A program made the translations under genes and the position numbers. The notes beneath the pieces were generated by a model. That model saw only the letters and a program-made list of their open reading frames with translations. It had not been told where the DNA came from and searched no databases. A stretch of DNA of 64,000 bases, taken from NCBI RefSeq assembly GCF_003258605.2, contig NZ_CP031264.1:6812232-6876231 (forward strand), written 5' to 3'. Positions 8,776 through 16,633 of the stretch are shown here, in pieces; positions within the stretch are counted from its first letter, which is position 1; every line of letters begins with the position of its first letter. The stretch comes from Peterkaempfera bronchialis (lineage in GTDB: Bacteria > Actinomycetota > Actinomycetes > Streptomycetales > Streptomycetaceae).

Positions 8776-10023
8776 ATGTCCCGGACCGACCGCCCCGCAC
8801 CACCGACGGCCGCGCTGCGCCGGGCCCGGCTGGCCACCTTCGCCTTCTTCGGCCTCAATGGCTTCGTCCTCGGCATGTGGATCGTGCACATCCCGGTGAT
8901 CGAGGAGCGGACCGGGGTCTCCCACAGCACCCTGGGCGCCCTGCTGCTGGTGCTCGGCGGCGCCGCGCTCGCCTCCATGCAGGTCGCCGGGCCGCTCTCG
9001 GACCGTCTGGGCCACCGCACCGTGGTCACCGGAGCCGGCATCCTGATCAGCGCCGCCGTCATCGCGCCCGGCCTGGCCACCGGCCCCTGGGCGCTGGCTG
9101 CCGCACTGGTCGCCCTCGGGCTGGGCAACGGCGGCCTGGACGTGGCCATGAACGCGCACGCGGTCGAGGTCGAGCGCGGGTACGGGCGTCCGGTGATGTC
9201 CGCCTTCCATGCGGTCTTCTCGGTCGGCAGCGTCGCCGCCGCAGCCGTCGGCGCACCCCTGCTGGCCCACCAGGTCGCCCCCGGCGCAACCCTGACCGTG
9301 GTGGCCGTGGTCGGCGTCCTGGCGGCGTGCCTGGCCGGCCGGGGCCTGCTGGCCGAGCTGCCCCCGCAGCAGGACGCCGCCGGCGCCCCCGCCGATGCGG
9401 CGGACACGGGGGCGGGCACCGGCCGCAGGCCGCTCGGCCGCGCGCTGTGGCTGCTGGGCGCCCTCACCTTTGCGCTGATGCTCTGCGAGGGGGTCGCCTA
9501 CGACTGGTCCACCCTGCATCTGCGGGATGTCCTGGACGCATCGGTGGGCACCGCCGCACTCGCCTATGGGGCCTTCTCGGTGGCCATGACCGGGGGCCGG
9601 TTCGCGGCCGACCGGGTCAGCGCGCTGCTCGGCCCGGTACGCGTGGTGCGCTACGGCGCCGCCGTGGCCGCCGTCGGCCTGGCCACTGCGGCGGCCTCGC
9701 CCTGGATCGCGGGCGCGCTGGCCGGCTGGACCCTCTTCGGCATCGGCCTCTCCGGCTGCGTCCCGCAGTTCTTCACCGCCGCAGGCAACCTCGACCCGAA
9801 CGCCTCCGGCGCCGCCATCGCCAAGGTGGGCGGCCTCGGCTACCTGGGCCTGCTGGCCGGGCCCGCCGTGATCGGCGCCCTCACCCACTGGATGCCGCTC
9901 AACGCGGCGTTTGTGCTGCCCGTCGTCCTGTGCGTGGTCGGTGCTGCCAGTGCCCGGGTGTTGCGTCCGGCCGCTGCCCGGTCCCAGGCTGCTGTGGCGG
10001 TGGAGTCTTCGGCTGAGGCATGA
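8776..10023 (+). CDS. MFS transporter, FucP/YbjJ-like
   Basis: A 415-residue protein with about 12 hydrophobic segments, beginning around ATFAFFGLNGFVLGMWIVHI. The G-P-L-S-D-R-L-G-H-R motif between helices 2 and 3 is the MFS loop signature. The overall text (MWIVHIPVIEERTGVS, AFHAVFSVGSVAAA) resembles the YbjJ/FucP-like branch of sugar or unknown-substrate permeases. It is divergent from a LacI regulator that shares a palindromic operator, which suggests a carbohydrate or related substrate and ligand-induced expression. The last 25 codons (PAAARSQAAVAVESSAEA) are low-complexity and part of the DNA is repeated just downstream (see findings). Confidence 0.88.
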   Translation: MSRTDRPAPPTAALRRARLATFAFFGLNGFVLGMWIVHIPVIEERTGVSHSTLGALLLVLGGAALASMQVAGPLSDRLGHRTVVTGAGILISAAVIAPGLATGPWALAAALVALGLGNGGLDVAMNAHAVEVERGYGRPVMSAFHAVFSVGSVAAAAVGAPLLAHQVAPGATLTVVAVVGVLAACLAGRGLLAELPPQQDAAGAPADAADTGAGTGRRPLGRALWLLGALTFALMLCEGVAYDWSTLHLRDVLDASVGTAALAYGAFSVAMTGGRFAADRVSALLGPVRVVRYGAAVAAVGLATAAASPWIAGALAGWTLFGIGLSGCVPQFFTAAGNLDPNASGAAIAKVGGLGYLGLLAGPAVIGALTHWMPLNAAFVLPVVLCVVGAASARVLRPAAARSQAAVAVESSAEA

Positions 10024-10177
10024 GGGGCGGCGGGTCGATTTCTCCTGCGGCGTTGTGCGGCCTGGCGTTCTGGGCGTGATCGGTGCTGCCAGTGCCCGGG
10101 TCCGGGTTGCCGTGGCGGTGGAGTCTGCGGCTGAGGTCTGAGCGGCGGTCGGTCGACCGCCACCTCCGGCGGGTGCG

Positions 10178-11818
10178 TCAGGCCGGGGGCGGTCCCGGTG
10201 TGTCGAATTCGCCCTGCTCCTCGGCGGCGACGGCGGCGTCGACGTCCGCACTGCCCATCGCCATCCGGACGGCGGTGTAGTAGATGAGCAGGCTGTAGCC
10301 GATCACGGCCAGCAGGTCCCACCGGTCGGGCAGGGCGCCCACGCCGCCGTAGCGGCCCAGTCGGCCGATCAGGATGAGCCCGCCGAGCCACGGCCACACC
10401 CAGCCGGCGGACCGCAGATGGAGTGCGCGGCGCTCGGCCCGGGGCGTGGCGGCGCGGGTGGCCGCGAAGATGGCGAGGCCGACCAGCAGGGAGGCGCCGA
10501 GCTTCCAGTCCGCCTGGTAGCCGGACCAGTAGATGATGAGGTTGGCCGAGACAAAGGCCACCGGGCAGAGCAGCCGCCACGCGGGCAGCCGGTAGGGGCG
10601 CGGGCGGTCGGCGTCCCGCAGCCGCAGGGCGTGCAGCGCGACCGGAGCGAAGCCGTACATGATCGACGTCGCCGAGGTGACCAGGCCCACCAGGGACTGC
10701 CAGCTCGGGAACGGCAGGAAGGCGATCTCGCCGACCACGAAGGCCAGCAGGATCGACACCAGCGGGACCCCGCGCCGGTCGATCCACGCCAGCCGCCCGG
10801 GCAGCGCCCGCTCGTGGCCCATCGCATAGGAGAGCCGCGAGGACGCGGCGACATAGACCAGGCCGGTACCGGCCGGGGAGACCACCGCGTCGATGTAGAG
10901 GATGACCGCCAGCCAGCCGGCGCCCGCCGCAGTCGCCAGCGTGGCGTACGGGCCGAAGTCGCCCTTGCCGACCGGATGGGCCCAGCCGTGCACCAGACCG
11001 GCCGGGTCGAGCGTCGCGATGAAGGCGACCTCCAGCAGCAGGTACACCAGGGTGCCCACGACCATGGCGGCGATCACCGCGCGGGAGACGTCCCGCTGCG
11101 GGTCGCGGGCCTCCCCGGCCAGCTGGATGGCCTGCTCGAAGCCCTGCAACGCGAAGACCACACCGGCCGGCAGGGCCGCGAAGACCCCGTGCGCGCCATA
11201 GGGGGCGAAGCCGCCGCCGGCGGTGAAGTTCGACCCGTGGAAGGTCAGCGCCATCAGGACGACCACGGTCAGCAGCGGGACGAGGGTCTTCCAGATCACC
11301 GTCACCGCGTTGCTGTCCGACAGCAGCTTCACCCCGAGGATGTTGACGGCGGTGAAGAGCAGCATGAAGCAGCTGGCCACCAGCAGCCCGGTGCCGGTGA
11401 GCGTCCCGTCCGGGTGCAGCAGGCCGACGTGCTGCCGCACCCAGCCGATGTGGTCCGTGTACGACAGCGTGGCCTCGACCTCGATCGGGGCGATGGTGAC
11501 CGCCTGCACCCAGCCCATCCAGCCGGCCGTGAAGCCCGCCAGCGGACCGAAGGCGAAGAACGGGAACCTTGCCGTCCCCCCGGCGACCGGGTAGGCGGCG
11601 CCCAGTTCGGCGTGCACCAGCGCCAGCACGGCCAGCATCGCGGCGGCCAGTACCCAGGAGAGCAGCGAGGCCGGCCCGGCGATGGTGGCGGCGGTCAGCG
11701 CGCCCAGCAGCCATCCCGAGCCGATGATCGACCCCAGCGAGACAAAGAGGAGGCCCCAGAAGCCGACGTCCCGGCGGAGCCGGCCGGGGCCGGTCCCCTC
11801 GGTCAGGGCTGTGCCCAT
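10178..11818 (-). CDS. APC superfamily amino acid permease
   Basis: A 546-residue protein with about 12-14 hydrophobic segments. Helix 1 has the APC signature G-S-I-I-G-S-G-W-L-L-G (near residue 30), with unwound G-S-G-W replacing the common G-x-G-I. The loop E-L-G-A-A-Y-P-V-A-G-G, and later E-A-R-D-P-Q-R-D, match amino acid/polyamine/organocation transporters. The ATG follows a GGGAGG site. It is followed upstream (in transcription order, at 11918) by an SDR gene about 100 nt away on the same strand, which could be co-transcribed. Substrate not determined. Confidence 0.9.
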   Translation of the reverse strand: MGTALTEGTGPGRLRRDVGFWGLLFVSLGSIIGSGWLLGALTAATIAGPASLLSWVLAAAMLAVLALVHAELGAAYPVAGGTARFPFFAFGPLAGFTAGWMGWVQAVTIAPIEVEATLSYTDHIGWVRQHVGLLHPDGTLTGTGLLVASCFMLLFTAVNILGVKLLSDSNAVTVIWKTLVPLLTVVVLMALTFHGSNFTAGGGFAPYGAHGVFAALPAGVVFALQGFEQAIQLAGEARDPQRDVSRAVIAAMVVGTLVYLLLEVAFIATLDPAGLVHGWAHPVGKGDFGPYATLATAAGAGWLAVILYIDAVVSPAGTGLVYVAASSRLSYAMGHERALPGRLAWIDRRGVPLVSILLAFVVGEIAFLPFPSWQSLVGLVTSATSIMYGFAPVALHALRLRDADRPRPYRLPAWRLLCPVAFVSANLIIYWSGYQADWKLGASLLVGLAIFAATRAATPRAERRALHLRSAGWVWPWLGGLILIGRLGRYGGVGALPDRWDLLAVIGYSLLIYYTAVRMAMGSADVDAAVAAEEQGEFDTPGPPPA

Positions 11819-11917
11819 GGCACGCCTCCCGTGCTGGCCGTTGCCGGGACGGTTGTCCGCCCGGCGGCGGTCGGCGGCCTGCGGGGCAGGCCCGCCGCGC
11901 CCGTGCGCACCCGTGCG

Positions 11918-12673
11918 CTACCAGGGGATCGGGCCGCGCTCGCCGAAGCAGCCGCCGGTCGGGCCGCCGGCGTCGAGGGTGGCCAGCCGTACGGCGATGG
12001 CGGCGCCCTGGGCGGCGGTGCGGGTGAAGCCGGGAGTGGCCGCGTCGAAGTCGGTCGCGCAGGGGCCCGGGTCCGCCGCGTTGACCAGGACGCCGTGCGG
12101 GCGCAGCTCCTTGGCGTACTGCACGGTCAGCGCATTGAGCGCGGTCTTGGAGGGGACGTAGGCCACCGAGGCCGGCCGGCCCGCGAAGGGACCCGCCTGG
12201 TCGGCCATCAGCGTCAGCGAGCCCATGCCGCTGGTGACATTGACGATCCGTCCGGCTGCCGAGCGCAGCAGCAGCGGCAGCATCGCGGTCGTCACCCCGA
12301 TCACGCCGACCACATTGGTCTCGAAGACCGCCCGGACGGTGTCCAGGTCGGCTTCGCGGGGGAGCTGCCCGCCGGGATCGCCGGCGATCCCGGCGTTGTT
12401 GACCAGCACATCGAGCCGCCCGTACTCTCCGTCGATCTGCTTGGCGGCCGCCGTGACCGTCGCCTGGTCGGTGACGTCGAGTGGCAGCGCCTGCACATCG
12501 GCGCCGCCGGACCGCAGCGCGGCTGCGGCCTCCTCGCCATGTGCCGGGTCCCGGGCGGCCAGCAGCACCGTCATGCCCAGGCCGGCGAGTTGCGCGGCGA
12601 TCTCGCGTCCGATTCCCCTGTTCGCTCCGGTGACCAGCGCAATGGTCCGCCGTGCGGTGGTGTTCTGGGTCAT
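11918..12673 (-). CDS. SDR family NAD(P)-dependent oxidoreductase
   Basis: From the ATG at 12673 the protein has 251 residues. Residues 11-20 hold the Rossmann motif T-G-A-N-R-G-I-G; NNAG is near residue 88; the active site is Ser (VTSGMGSL region) with Y-V-P-S-K (Tyr-x-x-x-Lys). The text resembles plant/animal carbonyl-reductase-like SDRs (A-L-V-T-G-A-N-R-G-I-G-R-E-I). An upstream in-frame ATG at 12712 would add 13 residues and has GGAAGG very close to it, so the start is uncertain. It ends GERGPIPW. A clear paralogue lies at 50234-50956 and ends DDHGPVPW, so both belong to one subfamily. Confidence 0.9.
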   Translation of the reverse strand: MTQNTTARRTIALVTGANRGIGREIAAQLAGLGMTVLLAARDPAHGEEAAAALRSGGADVQALPLDVTDQATVTAAAKQIDGEYGRLDVLVNNAGIAGDPGGQLPREADLDTVRAVFETNVVGVIGVTTAMLPLLLRSAAGRIVNVTSGMGSLTLMADQAGPFAGRPASVAYVPSKTALNALTVQYAKELRPHGVLVNAADPGPCATDFDAATPGFTRTAAQGAAIAVRLATLDAGGPTGGCFGERGPIPW

Positions 12674-12968
12674 GGCGGGATACAACCACGCCGCAGGACC
12701 GACTTCCAGCATCGCCTTCCCGGGTATTTCGGAAGGCCGGTATGCCCCGCCGCCCGGAAATTCACCCGTTCTGCCCAACGGCGGAACAGAAAAGCCGGTC
12801 CGGCCCTGCGTTGCGGCGGATGCGAAAGTCTGTTCAGATCGTGCCTGCTGGACTCCGGAGCCACTTGAACGGCCCGGGTGCGGGCCCTCTCGGATCCGCG
12901 GCCGCTCCTACCGGGCCCCAGTCCTGCGACTCGGGGAATCCCCATGCCGCACAAACGGTGGAGGAGAC

Positions 12969-13325
12969 GTGACCACAGTGCAGTACGGCCGACCCCGCAC
13001 GCACGAAAAGTTGCGCGTGCTTTTCCTGATTCGCCTCGCGGAAGGTGGCCGAGAGGGTTTCCTCAGCGCCTACGAGAGCATCCGGCATTCCGTCGCCGAC
13101 GTCCCCGGGCACATCCTCGACCAACTCGGCGCCCCCGTCGACGACTCCCGGCAGTGGGTGATCACCAGCGAATGGGAGACCCCGGAGCACTTCTTCGCCT
13201 GGCAGCAGAGCGAGGAGCACCGCGCCCTGGTCGCGCCGATGGGCGCCTGGATCGAGAAGGCCGAATCCCTGCGCTTCCGGGTGGTCGAGGAGACCCCGGA
13301 CCCGGCGGCGGGAGGGCGGCGATGA
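12969..13325 (+). CDS. Antibiotic biosynthesis monooxygenase (ABM) domain protein
   Basis: Start GTG at 12969, placed 4-5 nt after GGAGGAG. The 118-residue protein has one dimeric alpha/beta-barrel unit: a strand K-L-R-V-L-F-L-I-R-L, a helix with E-G-F-L-S-A-Y-E-S-I-R, and W-V-I-T-S-E-W-E-T-P-E-H-F-F-A-W before a helix S-E-E-H-R-A-L. ABM proteins are cofactor-free oxygenases, heme-degrading enzymes or polyketide cyclase-like proteins that work on quinoid and polyketide substrates. It is the first gene of a four-gene operon and its stop overlaps the next start (ATGA), so translation is coupled. The exact reaction is unknown. Confidence 0.82.
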   Translation: MTTVQYGRPRTHEKLRVLFLIRLAEGGREGFLSAYESIRHSVADVPGHILDQLGAPVDDSRQWVITSEWETPEHFFAWQQSEEHRALVAPMGAWIEKAESLRFRVVEETPDPAAGGRR

Positions 13326-14227
13326 CCGAGGCGAAACGCTTCGAAGGACCCGTCGCCGTGCTCGGCCTCGGCGCGATGGGCAGCAGCCTGGCGGCCCGCC
13401 TGCTCGACCAGGGCGTCCCGGTCCGGGTGTGGAACCGCACCGCCGAGCGCACCGCCCCCCTCACCGACGCGGGCGCCGTCGCCGCCGCCCACCCGGCCGA
13501 GGCCACCGCCGGCACCAGCGCCGCCATCTGCACCGTCGCGGACGGCGACGCCCTGGCCGCCGTGCTGCACGGGCCCGGTGGCGTCCTCGCCGAGGGGCCG
13601 TACCCCGGATGCCTGGTCTGCGCCAGCACGGTCGCCCCCGGCGACGTGGTCCGCATCGCGGAGTCCACCACCGGGTCCGTCCTCGACGTCGGCATGCTCG
13701 GCAACCGGGAGCACGCCCGCACCGGCGAGCTGCGCCTCTATGTGGGCGGCGGGCAGCAGGCGTTCAACGCCGGGCGACCGCTGCTGGACCTGCTGGGCAG
13801 GGAGGTGGTGCACCTCGGCGGCCCCGGCTCCGGCATGCGGATGAAGCTGCTGCTCAACCTGCTCATGGGCATCGAGGTGCAGGCGCTGGCCGAGGCCGCC
13901 GAACTGGGCGCCGCCCTGGGGCTGGACCGCCAACTGGTCCTCAGCACCATCGCCGGCAGCGGCTTCGCCTCCCCGGTCATGGCCTTCAAGTCCCGCCGCC
14001 TGGCGGCCGGGCGGTTCGGCCAGCCCGACTTCCGACTCCGGCTGATGGCCAAGGACCTCGCCCTCGCCGCAGCGGAGGGCTCGGCGGCCGGGGTGCGGCT
14101 GCCGCTTGTCGACGCCGCCGCCGACACCCATGGCCGCGCCGTCGAACAGGGCCGGGGCGGCGACGACTGCACCGCCGTCGTCCATGCGCTGGGCGCCACG
14201 CCGGACCTGGCGGCCGTCCGATCGTGA
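13322..14227 (+). CDS. Imine reductase / beta-hydroxyacid dehydrogenase family protein
   Basis: A 301-residue protein. The N-terminal NADP-binding motif is G-L-G-A-M-G-S-S-L-A (residues 15-24) with V-W-N-R-T, where Asn-Arg-Thr binds the 2'-phosphate, so NADPH is likely. The C-terminal helical domain has G-S-G-M-R-M-K with the conserved Lys175 that in hydroxyisobutyrate dehydrogenases is catalytic; in imine reductases this position is often replaced, which favours a hydroxyacid/aldehyde-type activity, but the VWNRT text is equally common in imine reductases. It overlaps the ABM gene by 4 nt and is followed after 43 nt by an amidohydrolase. Confidence 0.85.
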   Translation: MTEAKRFEGPVAVLGLGAMGSSLAARLLDQGVPVRVWNRTAERTAPLTDAGAVAAAHPAEATAGTSAAICTVADGDALAAVLHGPGGVLAEGPYPGCLVCASTVAPGDVVRIAESTTGSVLDVGMLGNREHARTGELRLYVGGGQQAFNAGRPLLDLLGREVVHLGGPGSGMRMKLLLNLLMGIEVQALAEAAELGAALGLDRQLVLSTIAGSGFASPVMAFKSRRLAAGRFGQPDFRLRLMAKDLALAAAEGSAAGVRLPLVDAAADTHGRAVEQGRGGDDCTAVVHALGATPDLAAVRS

Positions 14228-14270
14228 GGCCGACCCACCGAAACCCCGCCCCGAACCCAGGGACCGACAC

Positions 14271-15266
14271 ATGATCATCGACATCCACGGGCATCTCTCC
14301 CCGCCCGAGGCAGCCCGCCGATTCCCGATGCCGCCGAGCCTCACCGACGTCGACGGCATGCTCGCCGCCCGCGCCCAGGCCGGGATCGACCTCACCATCA
14401 TCGGCAGCCCGGTCGGCGCGGGCGCGATGGCCCGCGTCCCCGGCGTCGACAACTACGCCCAGCCCCGGGACCGGCTGCGCGCCTTCCACGCCTGGATGTC
14501 CGGGTTGATCGGTACCTTCCCGGACCAACTGCGCGGCTATGTGTACGCCAATCCGTTCGGCGACGACGACCACCTCGAAGGGGTCCGGCAGACCCTCGCC
14601 GACCCCGCGTTCGTCGGGCTGATCACCACCTCCAGCGTCCACGGCGAACTGCTCGGCTCCCCCCGGGCCGACTCCTTCTTCGCGCTGGCCGCCGAGGCCG
14701 CCGTACCGGTCCTGGTCCACGCCCCGGCGGAACCGGCCGGGACGGAGCGGGTCACCGACTTCGGCTTCGTCGAGCAGATCGGCCGGTTCGGCGACCTCAC
14801 CAGCGGCCTGGCCATGATCGCGTTCGCGGGGTGGCTGGACAAGTACCCCGGCCTCCGGCTGATCGGGGCGACCGGCGGCGGCGCGCTGGCCCTGCTGCCC
14901 GAGCGGTTGCAGACGGCCGCCCGCCCCCGGCACTGGGCCCCCGCCGCCGCCGGCCCCGGCGAGCGCCCGCCGACCCGCGAGCACCCGCCCACCGGCGAGC
15001 GCCCGCCCTCCGTGACGGCCGACCCGGGCGCGGCCCTGCGGCGCCTGTACGTCGACACCAGCACCACCAGCGCCGCCCATCTGCGCCTCAACGCCGAGGT
15101 GCTGGGCCCGGACCGGATGCTGCTCGGCACCGACTCCCCGCCGCTCGCCTCCCCCCTGGAGGACCACCTGCGGATGATCGAGAAGCTTCCGATCGACCAG
15201 GAGGCCCAGCAGCGCATCCTTGGCGGGAACGCCGAAGCGCTCTTCGACCTGAGGAGGCGGCCGTGA
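14271..15266 (+). CDS. Amidohydrolase family protein (ACMSD-like)
   Basis: A 331-residue TIM-barrel protein beginning MIIDIHGHLSPPEA with the metal pair His6-x-His8. A further ligand candidate is His150 (V-L-V-H-A-P), and the strand-8 Asp is Asp288 (L-L-G-T-D-S-P). In the ACMSD/uracil-decarboxylase-like branch a His normally stands in the motif (A)H-x-G-G; here it reads A-T-G-G-G with Thr201, so one expected ligand is missing. A 30-residue proline- and arginine-rich insertion (AAAGPGERPPTREHPPTGERPP) follows. The family catalyses decarboxylation or hydrolysis with Zn. The stop overlaps the P450 start by 4 nt (GTGA). Confidence 0.85.
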   Translation: MIIDIHGHLSPPEAARRFPMPPSLTDVDGMLAARAQAGIDLTIIGSPVGAGAMARVPGVDNYAQPRDRLRAFHAWMSGLIGTFPDQLRGYVYANPFGDDDHLEGVRQTLADPAFVGLITTSSVHGELLGSPRADSFFALAAEAAVPVLVHAPAEPAGTERVTDFGFVEQIGRFGDLTSGLAMIAFAGWLDKYPGLRLIGATGGGALALLPERLQTAARPRHWAPAAAGPGERPPTREHPPTGERPPSVTADPGAALRRLYVDTSTTSAAHLRLNAEVLGPDRMLLGTDSPPLASPLEDHLRMIEKLPIDQEAQQRILGGNAEALFDLRRRP

Positions 15267-16543
15267 CCACCGCCGACACCCGGACCGCCGAGGCCACCGA
15301 CCTGGACCCGGCGTCCGAAGCCTCGCGCTGCACCCCGGAGTTCCGCCGCAACCCGCACCCCGTCTACGCCCGGCTGCGCGACGAGGCCCCCGTCTGCCCG
15401 CTGCGCCCGCCGCACGGCATCCCCACGTACCTGGTCACCCGGTACGAGGACGCCCGCACCGCCCTGACGGACCCCCGCCTGAGCAAGGACATGTACGGGG
15501 CGATGGACTCCTACCGGAGGATCTTCGGCGACTCCTCGGTGGCGATCGACGACAATATGCTCAACGCCGACCCGCCCAAGCACAGCCGACTGCGCAGAGT
15601 CGTCAACTCCGCCTTCACCCCGCACCGGGTGGAGGGGCTACGCCCGCACATCCGGCAGATCGCCGCCGACCTGCTGGACGAGTGCCCCACCCGCGAACCG
15701 GTCGACCTGCTGCCCGCCTACGCCTTCCCGCTGCCCGTCATCGTCATCTGCGAGCTGCTCGGCGTGCCCCCGGCCGACCGGGACGACGTGCGGAGCTGGT
15801 CCACCACCGTGGCGCACACCGGGTTCGACGCCGAGTCCAAGCGGGCCCAGCAGCAGGCCGAGGAGAATCTGCACGCGTACTTCACGGACCTCGTCGCACG
15901 CAAGGGGCGCGACCCCGGCGACGACCTGCTCAGCGCCCTCACCGCGACGCAGGACCAGGACGGCGGCCTCACCGGGCGGGAACTGGTCTCCACGGCGTTT
16001 CTGCTGCTCTTCGCCGGCCACAAGACCACGGCCTATCTGATCGGCAACGCCCTCCACCACCTGCTCGCCCACCCGGCGCAGCTCCGCGCCGTCCGGGAGC
16101 GGCCCGAGCTGGTCGAGCGGGCGGTGGAGGAGGTGCTGCGGTTCGACGGATCGGTGGAGAGCGCGACCTTCCGGTACGCCACCGAGGACATCCCGCTCGG
16201 CGGGACGGTCATCCCGGCCGGTGCCCTGGTCCAGATCGCGCTCAGCTCGGCCAACCGCGACGCTCTGCGGTTCAGCGAGCCCGACCGGTTCGATGTGACG
16301 CGCGAGGAGAACCTCCAGAGCGCCCACCTCGGATTGGGTCACGGCCCGCACTACTGCCTGGGCGCGGCGCTGGCCAGGCTGGAGACGCAGATCGCGCTGA
16401 GCGCCCTGCTGGACCGCTTCCCGAGGGTGGCCCCGGCAGTCCCCGGGGCCGAGGCGTCCTGGCTCACCGTGCCGTTCCCGGCCTTTCGCGGCCTGGCGGA
16501 ACTCCCGGTGGTCCTGGACCCGCCGGGCGCCACCGCCGACTGA
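15263..16543 (+). CDS. Cytochrome P450
   Basis: A 426-residue soluble actinobacterial P450. The heme loop reads L-G-H-G-P-H-Y-C-L-G with Cys365 as thiolate ligand; the usual Phe at the start of the loop is Leu. E-x-x-R is in V-E-E-V-L-R near residue 287-290. The I-helix motif is A-G-H-K-T-T (residues 251-256): the acidic residue of the common A-G-x-(D/E)-T-T, which helps proton delivery, is Lys254. This may change oxygen activation. It is the last gene of a tightly coupled operon with ABM, reductase and amidohydrolase genes, so it probably hydroxylates or oxidises an intermediate of that small pathway. No ferredoxin gene is next to it. Confidence 0.95.
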   Translation: MTTADTRTAEATDLDPASEASRCTPEFRRNPHPVYARLRDEAPVCPLRPPHGIPTYLVTRYEDARTALTDPRLSKDMYGAMDSYRRIFGDSSVAIDDNMLNADPPKHSRLRRVVNSAFTPHRVEGLRPHIRQIAADLLDECPTREPVDLLPAYAFPLPVIVICELLGVPPADRDDVRSWSTTVAHTGFDAESKRAQQQAEENLHAYFTDLVARKGRDPGDDLLSALTATQDQDGGLTGRELVSTAFLLLFAGHKTTAYLIGNALHHLLAHPAQLRAVRERPELVERAVEEVLRFDGSVESATFRYATEDIPLGGTVIPAGALVQIALSSANRDALRFSEPDRFDVTREENLQSAHLGLGHGPHYCLGAALARLETQIALSALLDRFPRVAPAVPGAEASWLTVPFPAFRGLAELPVVLDPPGATAD

Positions 16544-16572
16544 CGCCCGCTGACGCCGACTGACGCCCGCCG

Positions 16573-16613
16573 CCCGGGTCCGGGCCGTCCCTCGGGACGG
16601 TCCCGGACCCGGG
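16573..16613. terminator. Bidirectional hairpin terminator after the P450 operon
   Basis: CCCGGGTCCGGG (16573-16584) pairs perfectly with 16602-16613, and CCGTCCC (16585-16591) pairs with 16594-16600, giving a stem of about 19 bp with one bulged base. It lies between convergent genes (P450 and the AI-2E-type permease). Confidence 0.8.
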
Positions 16614-16633
16614 TCGCGCCTGTCCGGGCGGGT

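Noticed and set aside
12713-12968. Search for a further gene or riboswitch before the ABM-P450 operon
   Set aside because: The 256 bases contain only short GC hairpins (around 12870-12900) and no coding frame or riboswitch core; probably just a promoter.
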